64,000 bases of DNA from an uncultured Desulfomonile sp. (GCA_903952205.1 CAJBEZ010000099.1:1-64000), one strand, 5' to 3'. Counted from the stretch's first letter, positions 1 through 8,335 are shown. Notes: generated by a model not told the origin, from the sequence alone. Program-made: numbers and translations.

Positions 1-120
1 AAATGCGCCCAGAAATGGAGAAAATATGACCTAAGCTCCGAAAAAATTGAATCAATGATTGCCACGATTACTATAATTGCCCTAACATGGCTATCCCTAC
101 ACCGCAGACGCCAATTCTGA
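1..120 (+). pseudogene. C-terminal fragment of an unknown protein, possibly a transposase, cut by the left window edge
   Basis: Frame 1 is open from the first base to a TGA at 118-120, giving 39 residues with a basic tail (LHRRR). A hydrophobic helix (IATITIIALTWL) followed by a short basic end resembles the C-terminus of IS4/IS5-type DDE transposases, but no catalytic residue lies inside the window, so this is only a suggestion. A 7-bp inverted repeat (132-138 with 152-158) follows the stop. Whether the gene is intact upstream cannot be seen. Confidence 0.35.
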
Positions 121-131
121 GGATAGTTTTG

Positions 132-158
132 CAAAAGGCTCGGAGATTAAACCTTTTG
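132..158. terminator. short inverted repeat after the left-edge reading frame
   Basis: CAAAAGG at 132-138 is the perfect reverse complement of CCTTTTG at 152-158, with a 13-base loop. It lies just downstream of the reading frame ending at 120. The stem is short and there is no long T run, so it is a weak terminator at best. It could also belong to a mobile-element end. Confidence 0.25.
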
Positions 159-330
159 TAATCCTACTTCAATTAAAAGTATGGAGTGACGCAGGAAGAA
201 ATCTGTCGCTGTGACCCTTCTAACTATTTTTTGGATGTATAATTATGCGGTAGGTGGCTAAGAACGGAGGTCAGATTGATTGTTTTTATATCATCTTATG
301 TCATTGACCAATTTTTACTGGACCATATCT

Positions 331-744
331 TCATCCTTGACCGATGCGTTCCCATGCCTCGCGAAAAAGGTCTTTGTCGTATGCGGTGGGTTGCAGCCAA
401 TAAGACACTTTACCCTCTTTTTCGCCACGATGCGCAAGTTCTTTTACTTCAGAAGGCAAAAGAATAAATGCACATGGATTCGATGTGACTCTGTTCACGA
501 CAATCCAAAAATCACCGATCACTTTTTCTAGTGAAGTCCCTAGCGGGACGGGATTGCGTTTGCTAAGCGTCTTAACCTGCACTCCGATAAATCGTGTAGC
601 GTCGGAATTATACGCAATGATGTCCACACCGCGAGCATTACGTGCCGTTGGCATGACATTCCAGCCACAAAGCGAGAGCTGATAACAACAATAGTAAAGT
701 CCAGCGTTCCCAGTGATTTGCGGATGAAGAGGCATTCTGTCCAT
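331..744 (-). CDS. PD-(D/E)XK nuclease-like protein
   Basis: The protein has 137 residues. Its centre carries an ARNARGVDIIAYN segment followed by FIGVQVK, matching the D-(x)n-(E/Q)-x-K core of PD-(D/E)XK endonuclease-like folds such as group-I-intron-associated and DUF4365-like nucleases. The N-terminal part (YQLSLCGWNV) resembles the first helix of these folds. The position that is usually Glu is Gln (QVK), a variant known in some families. Part of the gene is duplicated at 2158-2296, 97% identical by my count. It is followed by no obvious partner; the upstream neighbours on the same strand are the two zinc-ribbon genes. ATG 744 is used; an ATG three codons on is also possible. Cellular role is unknown, with a restriction or repair role plausible. 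Confidence 0.6.
   Translation of the reverse strand: MDRMPLHPQITGNAGLYYCCYQLSLCGWNVMPTARNARGVDIIAYNSDATRFIGVQVKTLSKRNPVPLGTSLEKVIGDFWIVVNRVTSNPCAFILLPSEVKELAHRGEKEGKVSYWLQPTAYDKDLFREAWERIGQG
571..709. repeat. 139-bp direct repeat, copy 1 (inside the intact nuclease-like gene)
   Basis: Bases 571-709 and 2158-2296 are the same length and differ at five positions by direct comparison. The first 90 bases are identical. The repeat covers the conserved core of the PD-(D/E)XK-like protein and stops abruptly on both sides, so it marks a partial duplication or a recombination scar. Confidence 0.9.
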
Positions 745-772
745 GCCTGTTTATATGGTCCTTTCTGTTTTG

Positions 773-1450
773 TTAGACCCAATCTTTCATGGGACGCTCT
801 GCAAGGTCGAGCTTGCGCTGCAAAAGCCGCTCGCAATCAGCACGCGATATTCTGTTAGCTTGATACAATCGCAACACTTCATTTTTTACTTGTAGTTCCT
901 CTACGTTCAATTTCAATGCAATCCCGGCAGCAGACAGCGTCTTATCTTTGGCTAAATGTTCAATGCTCTTTGGTTGGTGTATGTAATTTTGCAATTCTCG
1001 TTTTTTCTCTAGTCCTTCGATGAGTTGTCGAGCCTTCGACAAGGTTTGTTCAAAAACCTTTTTGTTCTCCAGTCCCCTAATACTGCGTGTATCTAAGGAT
1101 TTTTCTTTAATTGTGTCAAAAAAGGAAAGGAGGATATCATAGTCGTTAACAGGATTTCCTGGATTGCTCGAAACTTTTGTAACGTCCCTGTCAAATTGGT
1201 ATATGAATTCTTCGGCCCAGTTTTGATATTCCGCAATATTTACTAACTTGGTCTCGTCGGTCTTGTTCGCCTCCGGACGAGGTTTTCTTGTGGCTTCGCT
1301 ACCTCCGCAAACGGAACACCGAGTAGGGTAAAACAATATCGCTATAAGCCATAAACCGCCTGTCAACATCACGGCAAATAGAGTGCCAAAACCGAGGGAG
1401 CGTTTATATCCAGTTTCTTTTTTACAATTTGGACAATAAGCCATATACAT
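773..1450 (-). CDS. zinc-ribbon membrane-anchored protein of unknown function (paralogue A)
   Basis: The protein has 225 residues. The N-terminus has a CPNCKKETGYKR knuckle, a hydrophobic helix at about residues 22-42, then CSVCGG, which would form a split zinc ribbon around a membrane segment. The rest is soluble and mainly helical, ending in a basic helical segment. The N-terminal 50 residues match the neighbour at 1529-1954 (CKNCKKTTGHKR, FYPLRCVVCG), so the two are paralogues with different C-terminal parts. The start could be ATG 1450 or ATG 1444. A 20-bp sequence 26 bases upstream recurs upstream of the paralogue. I do not recognise a function. Confidence 0.6.
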   Translation of the reverse strand: MYMAYCPNCKKETGYKRSLGFGTLFAVMLTGGLWLIAILFYPTRCSVCGGSEATRKPRPEANKTDETKLVNIAEYQNWAEEFIYQFDRDVTKVSSNPGNPVNDYDILLSFFDTIKEKSLDTRSIRGLENKKVFEQTLSKARQLIEGLEKKRELQNYIHQPKSIEHLAKDKTLSAAGIALKLNVEELQVKNEVLRLYQANRISRADCERLLQRKLDLAERPMKDWV

Positions 1451-1475
1451 TTTATCATTCCGTTTTTTGAACTAT

Positions 1476-1495
1476 ACTATTTCAGACATTTCCAG
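1476..1495. repeat. 20-bp sequence repeated upstream of both zinc-ribbon genes, copy 1
   Basis: Bases 1476-1495 and 1996-2015 differ at one position of twenty. Both lie 26-42 bases upstream of the start codon of a minus-strand zinc-ribbon gene. This suggests that the two genes arose by tandem duplication that included the upstream sequence. Confidence 0.7.
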
Positions 1496-1528
1496 TGAAA
1501 AAGGTTGTTGAAACCTTCCTGTTGTTCG

Positions 1529-1954
1529 TTATTTCAAATCCTTTCCACAAAATCTACACACAATTGCCTTTGTCTTTATGGTCTCGGCGCAATATGGACA
1601 TTCCTTAGTATCGGCCACACGTCGCATCAGATTTTCGTGGTCTTGCCAAGTCCAGTGGCCATATCGCATCTTCAGTCTTTCAGACAACGCACCAATATAC
1701 TCTTCTCCAACACCATGCTTTTCTATGAGTTGTTGAAGCGTAAATTTTCTTGACAAGATGTCGTCTCCAAGAGAGTAGGGGTCAATCCGACGGTTTTGCG
1801 ACTCGCACCCGCATACCACACATCTCAACGGATAGAAGGGAACAGTCGTTAGTGACACGCCAAGCGTTGCTACCCCTCCGAGAAGGGTTCCCATGCCAAT
1901 TGCTCTCTTATGGCCAGTAGTCTTCTTACAATTTTTGCAGTAAAGCATTTCCAT
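1529..1954 (-). CDS. double zinc-ribbon membrane protein (paralogue B)
   Basis: The protein has 141 residues. Its N-terminal CKNCKKTTGHKR and CVVCG knuckles flank a hydrophobic stretch, as in the gene at 773-1450. The C-terminus carries a second ribbon, CPYCAETIKTKAIVCRFCG, a very common two-CxxC domain in bacterial proteins of unknown role. The middle (residues 55-110) is charged and helical. ATG 1954 has a GAGGTG ribosome site six bases upstream. It is likely co-oriented with, but separate from, paralogue A (about 80 bases apart). Function unknown. Confidence 0.65.
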   Translation of the reverse strand: MEMLYCKNCKKTTGHKRAIGMGTLLGGVATLGVSLTTVPFYPLRCVVCGCESQNRRIDPYSLGDDILSRKFTLQQLIEKHGVGEEYIGALSERLKMRYGHWTWQDHENLMRRVADTKECPYCAETIKTKAIVCRFCGKDLK

Positions 1955-1995
1955 GTGTACACCTCGGACTACAATTAGGGCGGCAAGTCATAATT

Positions 1996-2015
1996 ACTGT
2001 TTCAGACATTTCCAG
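1996..2015. repeat. 20-bp sequence repeated upstream of both zinc-ribbon genes, copy 2
   Basis: This is the second copy of the sequence at 1476-1495, with one mismatch. It overlaps the stop codon of the nuclease-like fragment frame that ends at 2002. Confidence 0.7.
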
Positions 2016-2340
2016 AGACAGGTCCGTGGTTTCTTATTGTAAAATCAACTCTAATCGAAGTCTGTCTAGTCGCAATGATCATCCCTGCCAGACACGCAGT
2101 CAGTTTTTGGCAAGTAATAGGAACAATATTATTACAAGGGCCACTGCCGCCCGGGCCCTTAACCTGCACTCCGATAAATCGTGTAGCGTCGGAATTATAC
2201 GCAATGATGTCCACACCGCGAGCATTACGTGCCGTTGGCATGACATTCCAGCCACAGAGCGAGAGTTGATAACAAAAGTAGTAAAGTCCGGCGTTCACTC
2301 TTTCTCTATCTCCTGCTCTAAACGAGTAACATCTCTGCAC
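2002..2340 (-). pseudogene. broken second copy of the PD-(D/E)XK nuclease-like gene
   Basis: An open frame of 112 residues whose middle 46 residues repeat the nuclease-like protein at 331-744, including the ARGVDIIAYN and GVQVK core. The match begins after about 15 unrelated residues and ends immediately after the GVQVK lysine. The C-terminal part (beginning GPGGSGPCNN) shows no similarity to the intact copy. The core is kept while the rest of the fold is missing, so this is more likely a fragment than a working gene. Confidence 0.6.
2158..2296. repeat. 139-bp direct repeat, copy 2 (inside the broken copy)
   Basis: Partner of 571-709, with five mismatches. The two copies are 1.6 kb apart in the same orientation, with the two zinc-ribbon paralogues between them, so recombination between them would delete that pair. 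Confidence 0.9.
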
Positions 2341-2593
2341 TGTCAGCTATAATTTTCTTTCTCACATTCTTGGTCATCTCGTGCCCTTAGTATCGCAGCC
2401 TTAATGGTTGAATACATGGACTCTGACGACCCTTTAAGTATGTTCTCAGCAATCTCTTCATAATCCAGCAAAATCTAATCCTACCGTTGCTATATCTTGT
2501 TTGTCGCCGTATGTATGATCCCTACGTAAATCATCTCTCACTTCTATTAAATGGTGCGGAAAGTAAGTTATGAACTTATGGAAATGTCATTTT

Positions 2594-2976
2594 TTACTGG
2601 AAATTAATATACTGTTCTGGGTTGGGACCTATGTATTGGACGATTCTAGGATAAGATATATCCACGTCAGGTGTCTTGATATGTCGCCCTTTACGGATTT
2701 CGAACAGCCACATATCACCAAAATCGAAAAGATAGTAGAGTCTCTTCCTACCGAGAGGATAGATGCTTTTTAATGTTATATTAAAGAAGTCATCTTCTCT
2801 GTCCTCCCATTCCTCCTTCGCAGATAACCATCGCTTCTGGGCAAATGGAGACATAGTGTTGGCAGTGTAGAAATTGAAAAGGTGGTCTTGCTCAAACCCC
2901 ACCGAATTTAGGATTATCTGGCTAAGGTCGTAAAGACACGCATTCTCATTTATCTAAATCATCCTGATACACTGGT
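2594..2976 (-). pseudogene. degenerate pRiA4b ORF-3-like protein (IS1096 passenger family)
   Basis: The longest ATG frame gives 102 residues from 2902, with LYYLFDFGDMWLFEI matching the hallmark YxYDFGDxW-H/F core of the plasmid pRiA4b ORF-3-like family. Reading further upstream in the same frame gives INENACLYDLSQII, the family's usual 'tLydLH.iI' segment, but a TAG precedes it and the residues before the TAG (QCIRMI) look like the continuing domain. The gene therefore seems to be interrupted by a nonsense codon, and it is short against the family's usual length of about 180. The role of the family is unknown; it is often found near mobile elements. Confidence 0.5.
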
Positions 2977-3232
2977 CATCTAAGTTAGTAGGACCACTCA
3001 CACACTCTACAGTCAGTGTTAGAATCATCTGTAAACCTTTCTCAATAGCCTATATTCGATTATAATTTTCCAAATGACTATTTTCATGAAAGAATTTTAT
3101 ATAAAGAGTTAGCTGAATTGCTATTATCAAAAGCAAGCGTCAAATATAGACACGACATGAAACTGGAAATATTTGAAACGTAAGAAAAGGACTTCAGAAG
3201 AAACTCAAACTGAAGTTGAAGGTAAACCAGAA
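2977..3232. other. AT-rich stretch without a supported gene
   Basis: No gene can be supported here. A plus-strand frame at 3049-3183 gives 44 coding-like residues with no start codon or family I recognise. The high A+T content and the gene fragments on both sides fit an eroding region. Confidence 0.5.
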
Positions 3233-3442
3233 CTAATCCCTAGGACTATATGGCTCACTATGAGCCTTATGGTTTTTCCAATTCTCAATATACAATTTAG
3301 GAAGTTCTTCTGATTTTATTATTAGTAAATTTTCTGCATTTTTTGATTCAGTCGCTTTTGTAAAATTGAAACTACCAGTAATCACAATTTTTCCATCAAT
3401 AATCATGATTTTGTTATGAGATATTGTCCTAACGTTTTTCAA
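3233..3442 (-). pseudogene. C-terminal fragment of a phospholipase-D-family nuclease
   Basis: The 69 residues hold one complete HKD motif: HNKIMIIDG followed by GSFNFTKA, i.e. HxK(x)4D(x)6GSxN, as in the C-terminal half of Nuc-type PLD endonucleases. The NAENLLII stretch is also typical. Members need about 150 or more residues; here the frame opens only 9 bases before a TTG, after an in-frame TAA, so the N-terminal part is missing. The TTG overlaps the stop of the methyltransferase gene (3439-3441). PLD nucleases of the single-HKD type work as dimers, so activity is not impossible, but truncation is more likely. Confidence 0.6.
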
Positions 3443-4095
3443 CGGGTCTTATATCTTTTCATCTTCTTGAATACCCAAAAGTAACTAAGATTCTTCCTTG
3501 AGTGTAACTGATGGTTGTGTCGCATTCGTGGTCGGTTGCCCTGAACCATAACAAATAAATCTTCACCTTGCCAACCCAGGACCATAGCGTGAGTATATAT
3601 CGAGATGTGAGTGAAATGTTGTTTACCACCGTTCACAGCATCCTGACACTTGATTATTACAACCCCATTCTTCTTCAATATCCTGTCAGCCTCAATCATT
3701 ACATTATGATATGTCGGAATACCGTTAAGAGGTATCGGCGAAAGATTGTACCAATTCCCGACATAGTCTGTCCGAGGTGTAGTTGATAGACAACCGTATG
3801 GTGGGTCAATCACAACTACGTCAATACTGTTATCTCTGAAGGATGAGACAGAATGGTCACAGCAAATAGAGCAATCAACCCCACGTAAACGCTCTCGGTC
3901 TAAATCTACTCTAATTAGATTATATTGAGATGTGTCAGTATAGGACCAGAAACATCCCTTCCCGTAATTCAGGTCAACAATGACTGACCCTGCTTTGACG
4001 TACATCCGTAAAATATCAGCGAACATAGAACGGCTTTTAGTAACCCTCGCCGAAAGTATAGTAGTATCTGTGTCGTTGACGCTAATTTGCGGCAT
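3439..4095 (-). CDS. DNA methyltransferase (N6-adenine or N4-cytosine type)
   Basis: The protein has 218 residues from the ATG at 4095, which has GGGAGG four bases upstream; an upstream TTG/ATG pair at 4110/4107 lacks such a site. It carries a DPPYGC motif (the amino-methyltransferase motif IV, about residue 97), an SAM-binding segment VIVDLNYGKGCFW near residue 40, and VVIIKCQD after it, in the order motif I then IV typical of gamma/beta-type enzymes. It would transfer a methyl group from SAM to an exocyclic amine in DNA. No restriction endonuclease is recognisable beside it, so it may be an orphan or phage-type enzyme, or the survivor of a decayed system. Confidence 0.7.
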   Translation of the reverse strand: MPQISVNDTDTTILSARVTKSRSMFADILRMYVKAGSVIVDLNYGKGCFWSYTDTSQYNLIRVDLDRERLRGVDCSICCDHSVSSFRDNSIDVVVIDPPYGCLSTTPRTDYVGNWYNLSPIPLNGIPTYHNVMIEADRILKKNGVVIIKCQDAVNGGKQHFTHISIYTHAMVLGWQGEDLFVMVQGNRPRMRHNHQLHSRKNLSYFWVFKKMKRYKTR

Positions 4096-4110
4096 TGTCC
4101 CTCCCATCAA

Positions 4111-4347
4111 AACCTCTCTCAGTATAAAGAGAGCATCTAACCAATAATCGGAAATAATATTTTTCTCTCAATTTTTGTCCACCTGAAACTGAGACTTTTC
4201 AGAAAGCGGAATTATTGGTTATTGCGGTCATCGTCCGGCATGGGCTAGTCCTCAACACGTCCTTGCCGTAGTTCATGATCCTCCGTGCTGAGTAGTATCC
4301 AAATCAGGCTGGACTCGTCACAACCAAAACAAACGCCGCTGAATTGG
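4111..4347. other. intergenic stretch between methyltransferase and ankyrin gene
   Basis: Both neighbours are on the minus strand and this stretch holds the methyltransferase promoter side. I see no gene, repeat or clear terminator. Confidence 0.4.
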
Positions 4348-6915
4348 TCATTCCTCGGTCAGCGTAAGCAGCTTTCCGGAGGCGTCAGCTATCGCAACGG
4401 GCCTAACTTGGACCATGTGAAGCGGCTTGCGAATTACCGATTGGCCATCAAGCACGTCTACTATTTTGCCGATGACCATAACCTCGGTTTTGACTCTCGG
4501 GGTGAAGCCCGCCTGTTTCGGTGTTTCGAAACACCAATAATGTCCGTAACTGTAGTTGTTGGTAGGCGTTTCTACTATAGTGACGGAGTCCTGTCCTGCA
4601 TAGACTTTTCCTTGAAATAGATAATAATTTAAATCATTGGGCTTCCGTGTTGGTGGGAACAATACATAATCCAAACCGCTACGGGGGTTGTACTTCATCA
4701 TAGCTTCGTAAAAGTTTTCAAAGGGGCGTTCCGCTAACTTGAGATTCACCTTTACAAATTCGCCTTTTCGAAAAATGACCAAGACGACCGGAGTACCCGG
4801 CTTTTCAGACTCAATCATGTTTGTGAGTTGAACTGCCCCCGACACGGCTTGATCATTGAAGTGCAATATTATGTCTCCCTCTTTCAAGTTAGCCAATTCT
4901 GCAGGCGTATTTTTTAATACTTGAGAGACCACGGCTCCTTCAGAACTGTTCCTCCCATAGGATTTGGCCAAAGATTCATTCAAGTCTTGGATATTAACTC
5001 CGAGCAGTCCGCCTTTTTTTTCTCCTAAAGCTCTGATGCCAACCTTCTTGTATGAAGTAATAAGCCAAGCCAGATGAAATTTTCCAGACTTCATTGCAAG
5101 CTCGGAAGCAGTGACTTTGTTATTAGTTTCTATGCCATGGTCAACGCCCTTGTCGAGAAGCATCCGTACAGAATCAAATTGATTGTTATCGACCGCAACA
5201 ACTAGCGACGACTCGCCTTTTTTAGATTTGACGTTGACGTCGGCGCCTTGCTGCCATAGATAGTCTATAATCTTAGTCTTCCCATTCCAGGCTGCCGCCC
5301 ACAAAGCGCTAATGCCGACCTTTTTTGAACGAGCGTCTACCGGGGAGCCTGTTTCAATCAGTAGCTCCAACACCGGTTTATGGCCCTGATAGGCCGCCGC
5401 CATAAGCGGAGTAACACCCTCGTTGGACTCGGCTTTAAAATCAGCGCCGTTGTCTAAAAGGAGTTTCACCGTGTCCAGATGTCCTCCTTCGGCCGCCAGA
5501 AACAATGGCCCGCTGCCTTCACTGTCCTGAGCGTTGACCGAAGCCCCACTTTCGATTAGGGTCTTTGCTGTTTCGGTGTGACCGAATTCTGAAGCCAGCA
5601 TCAGGGGCGATTTGTTAGCTTGTGTTATTTTGGCATTCAGATCTGAGCCGTTTTTACATAGTAGGCTTGTAATGTCACTGAAACCGTTCTTGGCTGCAAC
5701 GTGAAGCGCCGGCCAACCGTTATTGTCCTTTGTGTCAATCTTAGGTTTCTTTTCCAGAATCTGGGTGGTGATTTCAAGGTCATTGTTGGAAACCGCCCAA
5801 ATCAAAGCAGTCTTCCCTTTTTTGTCTTTGGCTTCAATATCTGCTCCATTAGCAAGAAGAACAGAGACCACGGAAGGGTATCCCTTTTGGACTGCCAAAA
5901 TAAGGGCTGAGTCTCCGTCACCATTCTTAGAATTCTTGTCGGCTCCATTCTCGAGAAGTAATTCTACTATTTCTTTGTGTCCATGTTCGGCCGCAAGCGT
6001 CAAAGCAGTATCGCCGCCGCTGTCTTTATAGTTGGGGTCTCTATTGTTCTCCAACAACAGTTTTACTATTTCGAGCTTCCCGTTTTTAGCTGCATGATTC
6101 AAACTGTCATCAGGCTTTTTCTTTGGCTTGGTTTTATTTTGAGTTTTTGGGGGAGGCTCAGCTAGAGTTTCCTTCTCTAGAAAGAAACGTTCAACATCTG
6201 CATTCCCCATCGCGGCGGCCCAGAAAAGGCCATTCCGGCCACCACCACCATTGGTTTTTGCATCAAGATCCGCCCCTTTTTCTATCAACTCCTTAATCAG
6301 ATTAAGGTCACCTTGTATAGCTGCAACGATTAAACTTTGCCCATCGCGTCCTGTTGATGGAATCTTCGCCCCACGGTCTAGCAGGAGATCCACTACTGCT
6401 CGATGGCCATTCTTGGCGGCAAGCATGACCGCCGAGTCTCCTTCGTTTGTGCTCAAATGCAAATTTGCGCCCTTCTCGAGAAGAGTTCTTGTTAGAGTGA
6501 CATAACCACCCTTGGACGACATCATAAGGGGGTCAAGACCTTTTCCGTCTTTCGCATTGATGTTTGCGCCTTTCTCCAAGAGCAGAGCGACCATTTTGTC
6601 ATGACCCTTGGCGGCCGCAAGCGACAATGCGGTTGTTCCACCATTATCTCTCAACTCAAGCTTGGCTCCGTTCGACAGCAGAATTTTTGCGATATCGATT
6701 CTCCCTGAACTCGCGGCTTGCATTAGCGATGTCCAACCATAGTGGTCTTTTGCGTCAACGTCCGCACCTCTCCCCAGTATTTTCTCGAGACACTTCAGGT
6801 CACTCTTTTCAACACAAGACAAGAGGCGCTGCTCTGGAGTTACCACTTTTGCCGCAACCGCTAGAGAACTGGAGCAGACCCAAAAAAACAGACAAAGAAA
6901 CAATCTTTTTTTCAT
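4348..6915 (-). CDS. secreted ankyrin-repeat protein with a PDZ domain
   Basis: The protein has 855 residues from ATG 6915, chosen because it opens a signal peptide (MKKRLFLCLFFW ... VAA) and follows a GGGGTG site; an earlier ATG at 6942 would bury the signal. About 18 ankyrin repeats of 33 residues follow to about residue 640, split after repeat 7 by a Lys/Pro-rich linker. A PDZ domain comes next at about residues 645-735 (LLGVNIQDL, LKEGDIILHFN), of the type in HtrA-like proteins but with no protease domain. The C-terminal 110 residues are unrecognised. Export to the periplasm or cell surface is expected, with a role in protein binding. It stands alone; nothing nearby suggests a partner. 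Confidence 0.8.
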   Translation of the reverse strand: MKKRLFLCLFFWVCSSSLAVAAKVVTPEQRLLSCVEKSDLKCLEKILGRGADVDAKDHYGWTSLMQAASSGRIDIAKILLSNGAKLELRDNGGTTALSLAAAKGHDKMVALLLEKGANINAKDGKGLDPLMMSSKGGYVTLTRTLLEKGANLHLSTNEGDSAVMLAAKNGHRAVVDLLLDRGAKIPSTGRDGQSLIVAAIQGDLNLIKELIEKGADLDAKTNGGGGRNGLFWAAAMGNADVERFFLEKETLAEPPPKTQNKTKPKKKPDDSLNHAAKNGKLEIVKLLLENNRDPNYKDSGGDTALTLAAEHGHKEIVELLLENGADKNSKNGDGDSALILAVQKGYPSVVSVLLANGADIEAKDKKGKTALIWAVSNNDLEITTQILEKKPKIDTKDNNGWPALHVAAKNGFSDITSLLCKNGSDLNAKITQANKSPLMLASEFGHTETAKTLIESGASVNAQDSEGSGPLFLAAEGGHLDTVKLLLDNGADFKAESNEGVTPLMAAAYQGHKPVLELLIETGSPVDARSKKVGISALWAAAWNGKTKIIDYLWQQGADVNVKSKKGESSLVVAVDNNQFDSVRMLLDKGVDHGIETNNKVTASELAMKSGKFHLAWLITSYKKVGIRALGEKKGGLLGVNIQDLNESLAKSYGRNSSEGAVVSQVLKNTPAELANLKEGDIILHFNDQAVSGAVQLTNMIESEKPGTPVVLVIFRKGEFVKVNLKLAERPFENFYEAMMKYNPRSGLDYVLFPPTRKPNDLNYYLFQGKVYAGQDSVTIVETPTNNYSYGHYWCFETPKQAGFTPRVKTEVMVIGKIVDVLDGQSVIRKPLHMVQVRPVAIADASGKLLTLTEE

Positions 6916-6942
6916 AACACCCCATATTTTTGTTGAAGGCAT

Positions 6943-7528
6943 AGCAAGCAGATCATCGCGCTAATGACTCAACAGGATTCATACAAAAGATGACTGATGT
7001 AAAAATGCGCCCTCTTTATCAGGAAAGTCAAAGGTAAAAATTGATTACTAATTAATTACGGCGTTGACACAGATATAGCCTCATGGGTATCTGATTTGCA
7101 CATCACAAATATCGAATTTGACAAGCCGTATTTCAATTTAGAGGGTTAGCCCGCTGCATTCTGCTTCCCGGGCTGGAACCATTGCCGCTGCCCGAACTGA
7201 AAACGCCCATCTGGATTACATTGTCCTCGAACTCCAGACCCTAACCGACCAGCCGTTCGGATTCCATTCTCAAATCGTTGCCAAGCGAAACTGATTTCCG
7301 CCGACCTTAATTTCCTTGAAAAAATCCATCACATGAGCCATCACCTTGGGCTCCTTTCCCTTATGATGGACTCATTATCTCCCCCACGTGTGTCAAATGG
7401 GGACACACGTTCTGGAATTATTTTCGTGGCGAGCTTTGAAAAATCATTCCAGTGAAGGTTCCCGCTGACAAGCAATAGCACCGGCTATCTGGATGAGGTA
7501 GCAATCTTGTAAGGCCCCTGTATCTATC
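6943..7528. other. 586-bp stretch without a supported gene
   Basis: No start-to-stop gene of useful length is visible. The minus-strand frame near 7270-7360 gives a coding-like run (KVMAHVMDFF, VGGNQFRLA) that then hits stops, so an eroded gene is possible but I cannot name it. A perfect small palindrome lies at 7386-7410. Confidence 0.4.
7386..7410. repeat. palindrome with TGTGTC / GACACA arms
   Basis: ACGTGTGTC (7386-7394) and GACACACGT (7402-7410) are perfect reverse complements around a 7-base loop. The GTGTCAAAT core also occurs in the ends of the palindromic element at 13838-13959, so the two are probably related, as REP or MITE-type sequences would be. Confidence 0.7.
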
Positions 7529-8161
7529 TTATGTTGATTTCCATGAAGCTGGTTTATGAATATTCGTGCCCGGTATAGGGTCTGGAAGCTGCGATTCGGC
7601 AAGATGTGTATTTTTGATAGTCAGTGAAACAGAAGCATATTTCTTGAGGGCTTTGGATCGTCTTTTCTTAAATCTCGGTGGTGTAAGAAGAGTGATTTGC
7701 TTGTGTTGTTCTTGAGAGACTATACGCAGCGCTTCAGCGAGGTCACCATCATTCGATATTATCACTGCACAAGCAAAAAGATTTTTCCATGAATCATTTA
7801 CAAGAGTGGCTGCCAGATTCACGTCCGAACCCTTTTCTTCTACCTTGAGGATTTCAACCCACTGTTGATTATTGGACGCTAAGGGAGCTTTCTGAACGTG
7901 TACAGTGAAATGGCCGTAAATAATTTCCAACCCAGGAATAAAAGCCTCCATAGCCTTCAAATAAATTTGCTGACGCTTGTCTGCATTGGGGTTTTGGGGC
8001 AAGGATGAAACGCGTGCCGTGAAATACTTGATACTCGTAAAGTTGCACCGCGGCCCTAAAATATTATGTAGCAGTGACCTGAAATCCAGCCATTTAAAGG
8101 GGGTATCTTTTACGGCTCCAAAGTAAAAATTGAAACCATCTATGTATGCAATACTTCGCAA
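7529..8161 (-). CDS. NYN-domain (PIN-like) ribonuclease
   Basis: The protein has 210 residues. IAYIDGFNFYFG at the N-terminus, EKGSDVNLA near residue 107 and IISNDGDLAEAL near residue 133 are the three acidic motifs of NYN/LabA-type proteins, a PIN-fold group of metal-dependent ribonucleases. The spacing fits the family. The C-terminal 50 residues are basic (RFKKRRSKALKK) and may bind nucleic acid. The only start that keeps the first motif complete is TTG 8161; the site upstream is weak, so the start is uncertain. It stands alone between a palindrome and a decayed WYL regulator. Such proteins occur in RNA turnover and in defence or toxin loci. Confidence 0.75.
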   Translation of the reverse strand: MRSIAYIDGFNFYFGAVKDTPFKWLDFRSLLHNILGPRCNFTSIKYFTARVSSLPQNPNADKRQQIYLKAMEAFIPGLEIIYGHFTVHVQKAPLASNNQQWVEILKVEEKGSDVNLAATLVNDSWKNLFACAVIISNDGDLAEALRIVSQEQHKQITLLTPPRFKKRRSKALKKYASVSLTIKNTHLAESQLPDPIPGTNIHKPASWKST

Positions 8162-8335
8162 GGTGCGCCCATTAAAATGGTCAGGCCCTGTGGCTTTGTA
8201 AGCTACAGGGCCGTCTGCCTACGTACGAAGACGTAGGGGTGATAGTGTTTTCATGCGTTTGATAATAATAGACCGTTGAATTGATGTCAAGTTCCACTGG
8301 GCTTGGTGTTAGCAACATGTTTTGGAATTATTTTT

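Noticed and set aside
3049-3183. Plus-strand frame of 44 coding-like residues (EKIL/ELAELLLSK-type helix)
   Set aside because: No start codon, no ribosome site and no recognisable family; kept only as a possible remnant in an AT-rich eroding region.
5701-6917. Several plus-strand frames of 60-117 residues inside the ankyrin gene
   Set aside because: They are antisense shadows of the regular ankyrin codons and lack ribosome sites.
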